Assembly (NCBI GenBank): GCA_029259355.1
Contig: JAPDIZ010000002.1
Coordinates: 496,001 to 560,000, forward strand
DNA length: 64,000 nucleotides
Reading direction: 5' to 3'
Source: Candidatus Bathyarchaeota archaeon
Lineage (GTDB): Archaea; Thermoproteota; Bathyarchaeia; JAPDIZ01
The notes below the pieces were generated by a model. The model was not told the DNA's origin and did not search any database. It saw only the letters and a list, made by a program, of their open reading frames with translations. Made by a program: the position numbers and the translations under genes. Positions 8,758-18,188 of the stretch are shown here, piece by piece (position 1 is the stretch's first letter; each line of letters begins with the position of its first letter).

Positions 8758-10964
8758 AGTCCTCGGGCTTTGGAGGCTCTGGGCTGAGGCCCTTCCTCCT
8801 GCGTATAGCTGCTATCACCTCTGCCTGCATAGAGGCTGGTACAGGCTGCCAAGACGAGAACTCCAAGCCCCAGAAAGCTCTTCCACCAGTTCCTCCTCTC
8901 AAAACCTCTGCAAGGTCGAAGGTTTCGGCTGCTGGAATCTCCCCAATCACCTGCGTGACGTACTCTCTCTGCTCAATCGTAATGACTCTGCCGCGCTTCT
9001 GCGAAATTATCCTCGTAACCACGCCCACGTACTCTACGGGGACCTTTACAGTGATCTTCTGAACTGGCTCGAGGATTATGGGATCTGCCGACAGCATAGC
9101 TGCGTAGAGCGCGTGCCTCGTCGCTGGCACTATCTGAGCGTAGCCTCTATGGGCGGGGTCTTCGTGTAGCTGCGCATCGACTAGCTTCACCTTTATGCCG
9201 CGGACAAGCTCTCTAGCGAGGGGGCCATCCTCCATGCAGGAGTAGAAGCCCGCCGAGATCATCTCCCTCACTTCGTGGAGAAACTGCACACCCTTAGTTA
9301 GGTCGATCAAGATATTGCCCTTCTCATCAACTGCCCAAACCCCTCTTGCCTCGTCGGTGTCCCAGCCGTGATCTCGCAGAATTTTAGCCAACGTCTTTCT
9401 GTCGGTGTACTCCCCGATCTCTCCCTTTCTTATGAGCTCGATGATCTCAGGCTCTAGAGGCTCTACCTCTATGTAGATGCGGTTGTGCTTGTTAGGGGAT
9501 TTGCCCTCGAAAGGCCCTGCTCGCTTCCTAATAGTCTCTCTATAGATTACTATTGGTGGAGATGTTACGATGTCTATTCCAGCCTTCTTTATCCAGTGAG
9601 TAGCAATTTCGAGGTGTAGCTGACCCATTCCAGAAAGCAGGTACTCCCCGCTCTCCTGATCTATTTTAGCGACGAGAGTAGGGTCTTCGAGGGTGAGCTT
9701 GTTGAGGAAGTCAACTAGCCTGGGCAAGTCTCTCGGGTGCTTTGGCTCGATGGCTATGGTCATCACTGGCTCGCTTATGTAGCGAATCTGCTCAAACGGG
9801 ACTACATCCTTGGTAGTGGCTATGGTTTCCCCAGCCTTAACCCCCTCTACGCCTAAGAGCGCGGGGATGTTTCCAGCTGGAAGCGCTTCCACCACGTCTC
9901 TATACTGCCCCATGTATATCCCAACTTGCTGTATCCTCGAAGACCTCCTAGCGCCGATGAGATAGATGGTGTCGCCTTCGTGAAGAGTCCCCGAGAAAAG
10001 CCTACCAGTTGCGACCACGCCTGCGTGGGGATCCACCAAAACGTTGGTGACGCACATAACCGCTGGACCATTTTCGTCGCAGTTCAGCATAGCCTGCCCA
10101 ATCTCGCTCTCCAAATCACCCCTCCATATCTTGGGGACTCTGTATCGCTGAGCTACGTGCGGGGGAGGTATGTGCTCGATCACCATGTCTAGAATGGCTT
10201 CCTCGACGGGCACAACCTGCTTAAGCTCGTCAACCCTTCCCTTTTCGTAGGCTTCGACTACGTCAGAGAACTTGATGTCTCTCTTCTGAGCCATCGCCAG
10301 CGTAAACCCCCACCTATCCCTTGCGCTCCCAAAAGCTACGCTTCCAGCAGTAGGGCTTACCTTCCACTTCTCCCTGTACTCAGGCTCTGCATACATCTCG
10401 ATGAGCCTGTTGAAGTCTCGGATTATCCTCACGAGCTTCTCCTGAATCTGGTCGGGGGGTAGCCTAAGCTCCTTGATCAACCTATCGATCTTGTTTATGA
10501 AGAGGAGTGGCCGAACTCTCTCCTCAAGCGCTTGCCTCGTAACCGTCTCCGTTTGTATCATTACCTCCTCTACAGCGTCCACCACGACGATCGCTCCATC
10601 TATGGCTCTAAGGGATCTGGTAACTCTCCCCGAGAAGTCTATGTGGCCAGGAGTATCGATTAAGTTGATCACGTATGGGATTCCGCCTCTCTCGTGGTAG
10701 AGGCTTATGTTAGCAGCTTTTATCGTAATACCCCTCTGCTGCTCCTCTTCAAGATAGTCTAGAGCAAGAGCTTGCCCAGCCAGCGAGGGTGAGAGAAGCC
10801 CAGCAGCAGCTAGGAGGGAATCGGTTAGCGTAGTTTTTCCATGATCGACGTGGGCAACTATCCCTATATCTTTCGGGCGTGGGAGGCTCTCCCTACGCCT
10901 TTCGAATCTGCTCCTTATTGCCCACTATCTTGAGGATCTCAGCAACCGTCTTGAACTTAGGCAA
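8744..10964 (-). CDS. fusA: Elongation factor 2, two exons: 10964..10901 (TTG start) and 10869..8744, interrupted by a putative 31-nt BHB intron
   Basis: Main ORF INLIDTPGHIDFSG...LHEDPAHRGYAQ (diphthamide loop); N-terminal frame MPKFKTVAEILKIVGNKEQIR from TTG at 10964 with upstream GGGGGG; in-frame TAG at 10893-10895 unless intron is removed. Confidence 0.92.
10870..10900 (-). other. Putative archaeal pre-mRNA (BHB) intron, 31 nt, in the EF-2 gene
   Basis: Transcript strand TTCG-AA^A-GGCGTAGGGAGAGCCTCCCACGCC-CGAA-AG^A; central 4-bp helix TTCG/CGAA, two 3-nt bulges AAA and AGA, inner stem GGCGT/ACGCC + GGGAG/CTCCC; excision restores ...[18 protein letters not shown]. Confidence 0.85.
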
Positions 10965-11017
10965 AGCGTTCCCCCCAGTATGCTTATGAGTGCTTGGATT
11001 CACTACACGCCTCTTTA

Positions 11018-11731
11018 TTAATCTTTACGACCTTCGTCCAAGAGGGAAATGCTCAACTTTTTCTGAGCTTCCCCAACTCCCTCTGGCGAGTAAGGTGCAT
11101 CTAGGAACTTAGCAATCTGCTCTGCTCTCGCTCTACCAACTCCTTCGACCATAGCTACCTCCGCTACGGAGGCGGTGAAGAGCTTCCTCAAGCTACCGAA
11201 CCTCCTCAGAAGCCTGTCAGCTAGCTTTGGACCGACGCCAGGCAGCGTTGACGCTGAGCGAATCTGCTGCTCCCAAAGCTCCCTCGCCCTCGGGTGGTGG
11301 ACGTATGGGCCCCTCCGTTCTCCCCTGTGCTCGCGGAGAGCTAGCGCATAGACCAGATCAGCGGTCTGCTTCTGAGAACCCGTCATAACCAGCCTCACCC
11401 CAAAGCCAATGGTGACTGCTGCCAGCGCTCCCCAAGCTGAGCGTGGGTTCTCCATCTCATCTATGAGCTCGTAGAGAGGGCCCTCCACCACCATGACCGG
11501 GACGTCGTAGGCTTCGCTCAGCCTCCTCGCTTGGTCAAAGAGCCTGCCAACGTAGATCGACTGTAGAAAGTCTCTAGCTGCTTTCCTCTCTACAGCGCAC
11601 CTAGGAGACACCACGTAATCTCCTACAGGCAAAACCCTGTACTCGACCAACAAGCCCATGGAGGAGAGGAGGCGAGGAACCTCCGACGACTTCTCCCTCT
11701 CATCTACCACAACTCTAAGAATCCTTCTCAT
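11018..11731 (-). CDS. XPF/ERCC4-family nuclease (helicase-less) with helix-hairpin-helix
   Basis: VVDEREKSSEVPRLL...CAVERKAARDFLQSI nuclease motif, tandem HhH LPGVGPKLADRLL. Confidence 0.9.
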   Translation of the reverse strand: MRRILRVVVDEREKSSEVPRLLSSMGLLVEYRVLPVGDYVVSPRCAVERKAARDFLQSIYVGRLFDQARRLSEAYDVPVMVVEGPLYELIDEMENPRSAWGALAAVTIGFGVRLVMTGSQKQTADLVYALALREHRGERRGPYVHHPRARELWEQQIRSASTLPGVGPKLADRLLRRFGSLRKLFTASVAEVAMVEGVGRARAEQIAKFLDAPYSPEGVGEAQKKLSISLLDEGRKD

Positions 11732-11821
11732 CTGCGCAGAGCACCATCCACCTCATTACGCGCCGAAAGGTATAAGCACAACCCCCTCACAACTTGTGAA
11801 AAAGGCTAATGAGGTGTTTGG

Positions 11822-12943
11822 GTGAGCGCCAAAGGGGTGGGCTTTAGATCCAAGCTCCAGTCCTCACCCCTTGCACACACCTTCCGCGATGTCATTCTGC
11901 TGCCAGGATATTCCGAGGTTGAGCCCCCCGACGTAGAGCTGAGGACGAGGGCTTCGAGGAGGTACTGGATACCGCTGCCCTTCATGTCTTCTCCCATGGA
12001 CACCGTGACCGAGGCTAAGCTCGCCATAGAGCTGGCTAAATCAGGAGGGTTGGGCGTTCTGCACCGAAACTGCTCAGTCGAGAAGCAAGTAGGCATGGCG
12101 AGAGAGGTTAAGCAGCACCCCCTAGACGGTTGTGAAGGAGCTTCGACCGATGGCGAGGAGAGGCTTCTATGCGCTGCAGCAATCTCCCCCTTCGACCTAG
12201 AGCGTGCCAAAAAGCTCGACAAATACGTAGATATCTTGGTCGTAGATGTAGCTCACTTCTACACCGAGAAGTGCATGGAAGCTGCTAAGAAGCTATTGAG
12301 AGAGGTTGAGGCGGATGTGGTAGTCGGCAACGTAGGCACCTACGAAGCTGCTGCGGACATCCTCTACAAGCTCGATGGCGTAGCTGGCTTCAGGGTGGGG
12401 ATAGGCTCGGGATCAATATGCCTAACCATGGACTCGCTAAGGGTTGGAGCACCTACTCTCTTCTCAACAGCTCAAGTCGCTGATGCAGTAGCTGAATTGG
12501 GAGCGGATGTTCCCGTAATAGCTGATGGAGGCATAGGCTCAGCTGGTGAAGCAGCGCTCGCTCTAGCAGCTGGCGCATCCGCGGTGATGATGGGAAGAGT
12601 ATTTGCGCAGTGCGAGGAAGCAGCTGGCGAGTCGATTTCGGTCGATGGGAAGGTGTGGAGGAGGTATAGGGGCATGGCAAGCCCCTCCGCTAAGGCGCTT
12701 AGGCACGCCATCGACCGCTACCAGCCAGTCAAGAAGGTGTTTGAGGGAATAGAGGGCTGGGTTTTGGTCAAAGGACCTGTTCGACACGTAGTCGAAGAAC
12801 TCGCTGAAGGCCTCAGAGCCATAATGGGATACGTAGGTGCGCCAAATATACCCTCGATGTGGGAGAAAGCGAGGTTTGCCCTAATCTCTGAGTCGGGGCG
12901 GAGCGAGGTAGCTCCCCACGGCGTGTTACAGGAGCCAAGGTAG
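11822..12943 (+). CDS. IMP dehydrogenase/GMP reductase family protein without CBS domains
   Basis: DVILLPGYS..., MSSPMDTVTEA, IGSGSICLT, VIADGGIGSAGEAALALAAGASAVMMG. Confidence 0.85.
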   Translation: MSAKGVGFRSKLQSSPLAHTFRDVILLPGYSEVEPPDVELRTRASRRYWIPLPFMSSPMDTVTEAKLAIELAKSGGLGVLHRNCSVEKQVGMAREVKQHPLDGCEGASTDGEERLLCAAAISPFDLERAKKLDKYVDILVVDVAHFYTEKCMEAAKKLLREVEADVVVGNVGTYEAAADILYKLDGVAGFRVGIGSGSICLTMDSLRVGAPTLFSTAQVADAVAELGADVPVIADGGIGSAGEAALALAAGASAVMMGRVFAQCEEAAGESISVDGKVWRRYRGMASPSAKALRHAIDRYQPVKKVFEGIEGWVLVKGPVRHVVEELAEGLRAIMGYVGAPNIPSMWEKARFALISESGRSEVAPHGVLQEPR

Positions 12944-13684
12944 GAGAGGCTGGTTAGAAAGCAGCTTCACGTACATGGCGAGCAGGAAGAAGGCTGCGGA
13001 CAAGAGTATAGCTAAGTAGTCCCTTCCACGCATCTTCAACCTGTATAGGCTTGTCCGCTTCTCAGAAACTCCCCAAGCCCTAGACTCCATCGCCTCAGCT
13101 AGGTCTACGCTCCTCCTTATCGCGCCAACTACAAGCGGGACGAGTATGGGAAGGTAGTTCCTAATTCGCTTGAGCAAACCCCCCCTCTCCAGCTCGAGAC
13201 CGCGGCTACGCTGCGCATCAACTATCGTCTGAGCTTCTCTACACAGCACTGGCACGAATCTTATGGCGGTGGTGAACGCAAAGGTGAGCTCGTACGGAAC
13301 TCCTGACTGCTCCAGCGCAAGCCCTAAGTCATCTGGAGAAGTGGTTAGGAAGAAGAGGGAGAAAGCAGCTACCAAGAGCACAAACCTCAGCGCAAGCCCA
13401 ACAGCCATCGCGAGATCTGGCGTAACCAGCCAGTTTATCGCAAAGATGAGTATGGCAAGCACCAAAACCCCTTTGATGGTTCGCACCCACATCCTAAAGA
13501 CCTTAGCCGCGAAAACTAGCGGAAGCAGTATGGCGAAGCCTACTATAAGCGGAATCACTTCTGTGAAGAGCATCGCGTATCCCAGAATGGAGAGGGCTAT
13601 TACAAACTTCGCCCTTGGATCGAGTCGGTGGATTGGCGAATCCATCCTCCTAAACTGAAGACCCTCTAGGAAAGACAGGCTCAC
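12926..13684 (-). CDS. ecfT: ECF transporter transmembrane component EcfT (CbiQ family)
   Basis: Multiple TM segments; A-R-S-R-G like motif DAQRSRGLELERGG, ESRAWG. Confidence 0.85.
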   Translation of the reverse strand: MSLSFLEGLQFRRMDSPIHRLDPRAKFVIALSILGYAMLFTEVIPLIVGFAILLPLVFAAKVFRMWVRTIKGVLVLAILIFAINWLVTPDLAMAVGLALRFVLLVAAFSLFFLTTSPDDLGLALEQSGVPYELTFAFTTAIRFVPVLCREAQTIVDAQRSRGLELERGGLLKRIRNYLPILVPLVVGAIRRSVDLAEAMESRAWGVSEKRTSLYRLKMRGRDYLAILLSAAFFLLAMYVKLLSNQPLLPWLL

Positions 13685-14511
13685 ACCCCACGCCTCCTCA
13701 GCAGCCTTAGCAAAACATCTCTCGCTTCGTAGAGGTCGATTACCGAGGAGGGAGCTCCTAGGTCGGACAGGTGGTGAAGAACTTTCGCAACCTGAGGCGA
13801 AAGAAGCGATGCCTCATCGAGGAGTTGGGGGTTGGTCAATACCTCCCTAGCATGTCCGTCGGCAACTATTTTTCCAGCAGCCATTAGTACTACGCGTGGG
13901 TTACAGTCAGCTACGAACTCTACGTCGTGAGTCACAACCACAACAGTTTTTCCCTGAGTGTTGAGCTGGGTGATGAACTGCATAAGCTTCTCTTTTTGGC
14001 CATAGTCCTGCCCAATCGTTGGCTCATCTAAGACGACTACGTCTGGGTCCCAAGCCAGCACAGAGGCTAGGGCCAGCCGCTTGCGCTCTCCACCGCTTAG
14101 GAGGAAGGGGGAGGTTGTCCTATACTGCTCAAGACCTAGGAGCGAGAGAGCCCACCTAACCCTCTTCTCAACCACTTCTTCGCTGAAGCCAAAGTTCCTT
14201 AGAGCAAAGGCAATCTCTTCCTCTACTGTTTCGCTAAAGAGCTGGGAATCCGGGTTTTGGAAGACAAGCCCCACCTTCTTCGAAAGCTCAGCTACACTCG
14301 CCTCCCGCGTATCCACGCCATCAACTCTTACACAGCCCTTGGTTGGCCTTAGGAGCCCGTTGAAGTGCTTTATTAGCGTGGTTTTCCCAGCTCCGTTTTC
14401 ACCCATTATCGCTACAAACTCGCCCCGCTCAATAGACAGCGAAACACCTCGCAAAGCCTCTACTCCGTTCGGGTAGGTGTAGTGTAGCGAATCGACTTCG
14501 ATCACTGGCAT
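13681..14511 (-). CDS. ecfA: ECF transporter ATPase EcfA
   Basis: Walker A GENGAGKTTL, signature LLSGGERKRLALAS, Walker B. Confidence 0.9.
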   Translation of the reverse strand: MPVIEVDSLHYTYPNGVEALRGVSLSIERGEFVAIMGENGAGKTTLIKHFNGLLRPTKGCVRVDGVDTREASVAELSKKVGLVFQNPDSQLFSETVEEEIAFALRNFGFSEEVVEKRVRWALSLLGLEQYRTTSPFLLSGGERKRLALASVLAWDPDVVVLDEPTIGQDYGQKEKLMQFITQLNTQGKTVVVVTHDVEFVADCNPRVVLMAAGKIVADGHAREVLTNPQLLDEASLLSPQVAKVLHHLSDLGAPSSVIDLYEARDVLLRLLRRRGV

Positions 14512-15347
14512 ATCTTCTGCCTCACCAAGTCAGCTAGCTCCTCCGCTGATAGAGGAGGGTGCTCAAGCTCTACTCCAGCTTCTAGCAAGAGCTGGTAGAG
14601 CCTTATGGACTTAGGAACTCCCACACCAAACAACCTGATCGCCTCACCGCACAGCACTTCAGCTGGAGAGCCGTCTAGCGCAAGCTCTCCATCCACCATA
14701 GCCAAAACCCTTTGAGCAATGGATGCGCATAGGTCGAGCCTATGCTCCACCAACACGATGGTTACGCCCAAGTCTTCGTTGATCCTCTTCAGCAGATCAA
14801 ACAGCTCAAGCGCTGAGCGCGGGTCGAGGAAAGAGGTTGGCTCGTCTAGAACAACTACCTCTGGCTCCATAGCGAGCACGGAGGCTATAGCAGCTTTTTG
14901 CTGCTGACCACCAGATAGCTCATGCGGAGCTCTGTGGCGAAGCTCCTCTATGCCCGTTACCCTAAGGGCCCACTCAACTCTTCTCCTAATCTCCGCTTCG
15001 GGCAACCCCATGTTCTCCAAGCCAAAAGCCACATCCTTCTCAACGGATAGGCAGAAGAGCTGGTTCTCTGGGTTTTGGAAGACGAGCCCAACGTGTTTGG
15101 AGAGCTTGTTTGGAGGGGTTTCGGCGACCGAGTAGCCGCAGACCCAAACCTCTCCCTCGAAAACGCCTCTGTGGAAGTGGGGAATGAGCCCGTTGAAGCA
15201 CCTGCATAGAGTGGTTTTTCCACAGCCACTTGGGCCAGTGAGCAGCACAAACTCTCCTCTGCGTATGCTTAGGGATACGTTGCGGATCGCGTACTTCTCC
15301 GCAGCTGCGTACCTGAAGAAGAGGTTTTTTGCCTCGATGATGGGCAT
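14502..15347 (-). CDS. ecfA: ECF transporter ATPase EcfA (second copy)
   Basis: GPSGCGKTTLCRC, LSGGQQQKAAIASVLAMEPEVVVLDEP. Confidence 0.9.
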   Translation of the reverse strand: MPIIEAKNLFFRYAAAEKYAIRNVSLSIRRGEFVLLTGPSGCGKTTLCRCFNGLIPHFHRGVFEGEVWVCGYSVAETPPNKLSKHVGLVFQNPENQLFCLSVEKDVAFGLENMGLPEAEIRRRVEWALRVTGIEELRHRAPHELSGGQQQKAAIASVLAMEPEVVVLDEPTSFLDPRSALELFDLLKRINEDLGVTIVLVEHRLDLCASIAQRVLAMVDGELALDGSPAEVLCGEAIRLFGVGVPKSIRLYQLLLEAGVELEHPPLSAEELADLVRQKICQ

Positions 15348-15393
15348 GGCAGCTTCGGGGCGATTAACCTCAACAATCTCGATTTAAAAGTAG

Positions 15394-16461
15394 CTACTCT
15401 TTTTCAAGTAGAGAGCTCTTCACCACCTCCTCCACGAACTCCCTACATTTGGGGAGAAAGCTCTCGGGGTCTCCGACCCCGTTGACGCCAGCAGCAGTTG
15501 CATGACCACCCCCCATCCCGCCAACCATCTCCCCAAGCTTTTCAGCAAGGTCTCTTCCGAGGTGTATCCCCGTCTTCCGCCTAAAAGCCTCTGAGCACCT
15601 CAAGCTAATCCTAACCTCGCCCTCCTTACCCCCCACAACCACCGCTAGGTCCGCTCCTAACGCGATAAAAGAACGTGCAGCAGAGGCTTCGTAGCTGCTC
15701 ACGTGAGAAAAAGCTAACAATAAGTCGTCTACCCTCGAGAGCTCAAGCCTCTGAGCTGCTTTCAGCCTAGCAACTCTTTCGGAGAAGTCTACCTCAACCC
15801 TCAGCGCACTCCTCGCTCTCTTAAGACTCCCCCCAGCTCTAATCAGCTCATAAACTACTTCAATGGTGTTGTCGTTTGCGTGCAGCAACCCCCTCGTATC
15901 GTAGAGTATGCCTGTAAGGAGCGCTGTAGCAACCTTTGAAGTGAGCTTAGCCCCCATCTCAGCGTAGATCCTGTAGACGAGCTCACACGAAGAAGTGAGT
16001 GAGCTATCGATCAAGCAGAGAGTAGCCGAGCTAACCGTCTTGGGGTGGGGAGTGTGGTGGTCGATCATTACGTAGGGCAGCTCCCCCCTCACCAGCATCC
16101 CCCCCAAGTCGCCTAGCTGTTCGAGGGTCGCCGTATCGACTAGGATAGCCAGAGCACAGCTGTTGAGCCCAGAGTCGTAGAATCTTATCCTAAACTCGTC
16201 AGCTACCTGCTTCGAGAGCTTGCTCACGCCCTCTGGAGCGATTATCCGCGCCTTCGCAAGCTTAGAAGACTCTAGAAGCCTCTTTAGGGCATAGGCGGCG
16301 CAGAGAGCGTCGGGGTCTGCGTTTAGGTGTATAAGCAGCGCAACCCTCTTTGGCTTAAGCTTTCTCAGCTCCTCCTCCAGCAACCTCACCTTTTTGCTTA
16401 GAGAACTCTTCGTCAATAACCTTGAAGACTTTTTCAACAAGCTCATCCACCAGCTCCTCAA
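15394..16461 (-). CDS. DHH-family phosphoesterase
   Basis: LLIHLNADPDALCAAYALKRL, VMIDHHTP, GGGHATAAG DHHA1 motif. Confidence 0.88.
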   Translation of the reverse strand: MRSWWMSLLKKSSRLLTKSSLSKKVRLLEEELRKLKPKRVALLIHLNADPDALCAAYALKRLLESSKLAKARIIAPEGVSKLSKQVADEFRIRFYDSGLNSCALAILVDTATLEQLGDLGGMLVRGELPYVMIDHHTPHPKTVSSATLCLIDSSLTSSCELVYRIYAEMGAKLTSKVATALLTGILYDTRGLLHANDNTIEVVYELIRAGGSLKRARSALRVEVDFSERVARLKAAQRLELSRVDDLLLAFSHVSSYEASAARSFIALGADLAVVVGGKEGEVRISLRCSEAFRRKTGIHLGRDLAEKLGEMVGGMGGGHATAAGVNGVGDPESFLPKCREFVEEVVKSSLLEKE

Positions 16462-16678
16462 CGTTTACGCTTCGAAGAGAAGGAGATAGCTGCAGCGAAA
16501 CTTCGACATCAATGCTGAAACCCCCTTTCTCCTCAACGGCGTCGATGGATACGCCAAACTCCCTTACCTTTCTCTTGGGTACTCGAGAAAAGAGATACTC
16601 CCTAGCTCTCTCCTCCGCTCTCTCGAAAACAGGCTGTAGATCCTCCATCGAACGCTTGTCTCTTCGATTAGGACTCAT
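16355..16678 (-). CDS. DUF3194-like archaeal protein
   Basis: Small basic/acidic ORF upstream of DHH and downstream of prefoldin beta, typical neighbourhood. Confidence 0.65.
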   Translation of the reverse strand: MSPNRRDKRSMEDLQPVFERAEERAREYLFSRVPKRKVREFGVSIDAVEEKGGFSIDVEVSLQLSPSLRSVNVEELVDELVEKVFKVIDEEFSKQKGEVAGGGAEKA

Positions 16679-16684
16679 CTCGAC

Positions 16685-17074
16685 TTACGTCGGCTGCGGC
16701 ATAGACCTAAGCCTTTCTTGTATTTTCTGCTGAAGCTCCACCACCCTTTCCCTAGCCCTCTCCTCCTGCTTGGTCAAGACCGATATCCTGAGGTTAAGCA
16801 GCTCCTTCCTCTCCTCAAGCTCTTTTATCAGCTCCTTCCTATCGGCTTTGACTAGGAGAGAGCCTATGGACTTGTAGACAATGGCATCGTCAGACAGCTT
16901 GTTGAGCTCTTGAAGCGCCCGCTCGGTATCGGAGAGCTCAAGCTCAAGCTGCTGCTTCTGAGAAGCAACTACCTGAAGCGTCTGCTGCATCTGCTGTAGC
17001 CTAGCTAGCTGCTCCTGAAGCTGTGAGGGAAGCTCCTCCTCGGACAAGCACCACACCTCAGCCTTGTAAAACAT
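16685..17074 (-). CDS. pfdB: Prefoldin subunit beta
   Basis: Coiled-coil LPSQLQEQLARLQQMQQTLQVVASQKQQLELELSDTERALQELNKL...VYKSIGSLLV. Confidence 0.93.
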   Translation of the reverse strand: MFYKAEVWCLSEEELPSQLQEQLARLQQMQQTLQVVASQKQQLELELSDTERALQELNKLSDDAIVYKSIGSLLVKADRKELIKELEERKELLNLRISVLTKQEERARERVVELQQKIQERLRSMPQPT

Positions 17075-17101
17075 ATTTATTGCCTGTGTATTTTTATATA
17101 G

Positions 17102-17419
17102 CTATGTCTTCTCTGAGAGCCCAAGCTTCACAAGCGTGTTGTAGGAACAAGCCAAAAACCTCAGGAAGGAGTTGGTCAGCGCTCTCAACGCCACCAAGTC
17201 CAGAGCCTCCACCTCTATCCTAACGACAGCTCCTTTGCAAAACCCCCTCACCCTCGCCCTCTTGGTAGGCGTGGAGAGAGCCTCTGGCTGAATGGATCTG
17301 AACACAGCTTCAGCATCTCGCTCGCTGGGGAAGCGGGCTACGTATACCGCTCTCGCCTTGGGGGGCCTACCTCCCATATCACATGCCTCACAACTATGCG
17401 AAAACCAAGCTCTCTCCAA
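17102..17419 (-). CDS. KEOPS complex subunit Pcc1-like
   Basis: VARFPSERDAEAVFRSIQPEAL...ALDLVALRALTNSFLRFLACSYNTL. Confidence 0.75.
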   Translation of the reverse strand: MERAWFSHSCEACDMGGRPPKARAVYVARFPSERDAEAVFRSIQPEALSTPTKRARVRGFCKGAVVRIEVEALDLVALRALTNSFLRFLACSYNTLVKLGLSEKT

Positions 17420-17898
17420 TCAGGAACCGATACGTGGGATATCGAAGCAAACCTAGTGGGGTGCTCGCTTATGAATAGAGCGGACCTAAAACCCTTCGCT
17501 GGTCTACTCGCTAGAGGCACTCCCAAGAAGCTCGAAAGAGACTCGGCTAACCTCCTAAGCTCACCACCTCCTTCGACCACAACGCATAAGGGCTCGTTCT
17601 TGGGGGGAGACTTGGGGCCAAGCCTGTAACCAGCGACGTAGATGACAGGGGAAACCTGCCTACAGCCCTGCTTTGACACCTCGACTAGCCTAAGCTTCCC
17701 TGGAGTACCCTTCCACCTCTCGACAACGATGAGCCTCGAAAAACCCTTGAGCCTAGCCTCGACGCACACCTCCTCAAGGCTCATCTTTCCCCTAGTCAGG
17801 CGAGAGCAGTTAGGTAAGATGGCTGCGAGCCTGTTGCAGAAGGAGCGAACAGCTCTAGAGGGGTTTCGCGAGGTAGTTACCAAGGTCTTGTGGAACAA
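17338..17898 (-). CDS. Brix-domain (Imp4-like) rRNA-processing protein
   Basis: LVTTSRNPSRAVRSFCNRLAAILPNCSRLTRGKMSLEEV. Confidence 0.85.
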   Translation of the reverse strand: MFHKTLVTTSRNPSRAVRSFCNRLAAILPNCSRLTRGKMSLEEVCVEARLKGFSRLIVVERWKGTPGKLRLVEVSKQGCRQVSPVIYVAGYRLGPKSPPKNEPLCVVVEGGGELRRLAESLSSFLGVPLASRPAKGFRSALFISEHPTRFASISHVSVPDWRELGFRIVVRHVIWEVGPPRRERYT

Positions 17899-17912
17899 CT
17901 CAGCGCATCCGC

Positions 17913-18188
17913 CTAAGCAGAAGCCCTCCTAGAGATGCTCCTAGCCACTCTCCTCGCTGCTTCACCAAGCCTAGTCCAGGGGGTGTAAGCTCCTCCCGCA
18001 AAGGTATAGCCACACTTGCGACACTCCCAGATACCCACAGCCTTCCTCACAACCCTCTTCGACTCGCAAATCGGGCACCTGTACTTGGCTTTTGCTGCTC
18101 GCTCGATGTCGGCAAACCTCTTTCTAAGCGTTGCGCCAAACCTCGCCCCAAACCTAGCAGCTGGCCCTACCTTCTTGGTTCTACCCAA
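17913..18188 (-). CDS. rpl37ae: Ribosomal protein L37Ae (start likely TTG 18188; ORF extends to 18227)
   Basis: GRTKKVGPAARFGARFGATLRKR...YRCPICESKRVVRKAVGIWECRKCGYTFAGGAYTP. Confidence 0.93.
   Translation of the reverse strand: MGRTKKVGPAARFGARFGATLRKRFADIERAAKAKYRCPICESKRVVRKAVGIWECRKCGYTFAGGAYTPWTRLGEAARRVARSISRRASA

Noticed and set aside
8744-10672. EF-2 as simply an N-terminally truncated gene starting at GTG 10672
   Set aside because: Clear EF-2 N-terminal sequence including the P-loop is encoded upstream; a BHB-type intron explains the frame break better
10893-10927. Programmed +1 frameshift in EF-2
   Set aside because: A +1 shift would join the frames but leave an atypical insertion (RFERRRESLPRPKD) between EQIR and IGIV; intron removal gives the exact conserved sequence and coincides with BHB bulges
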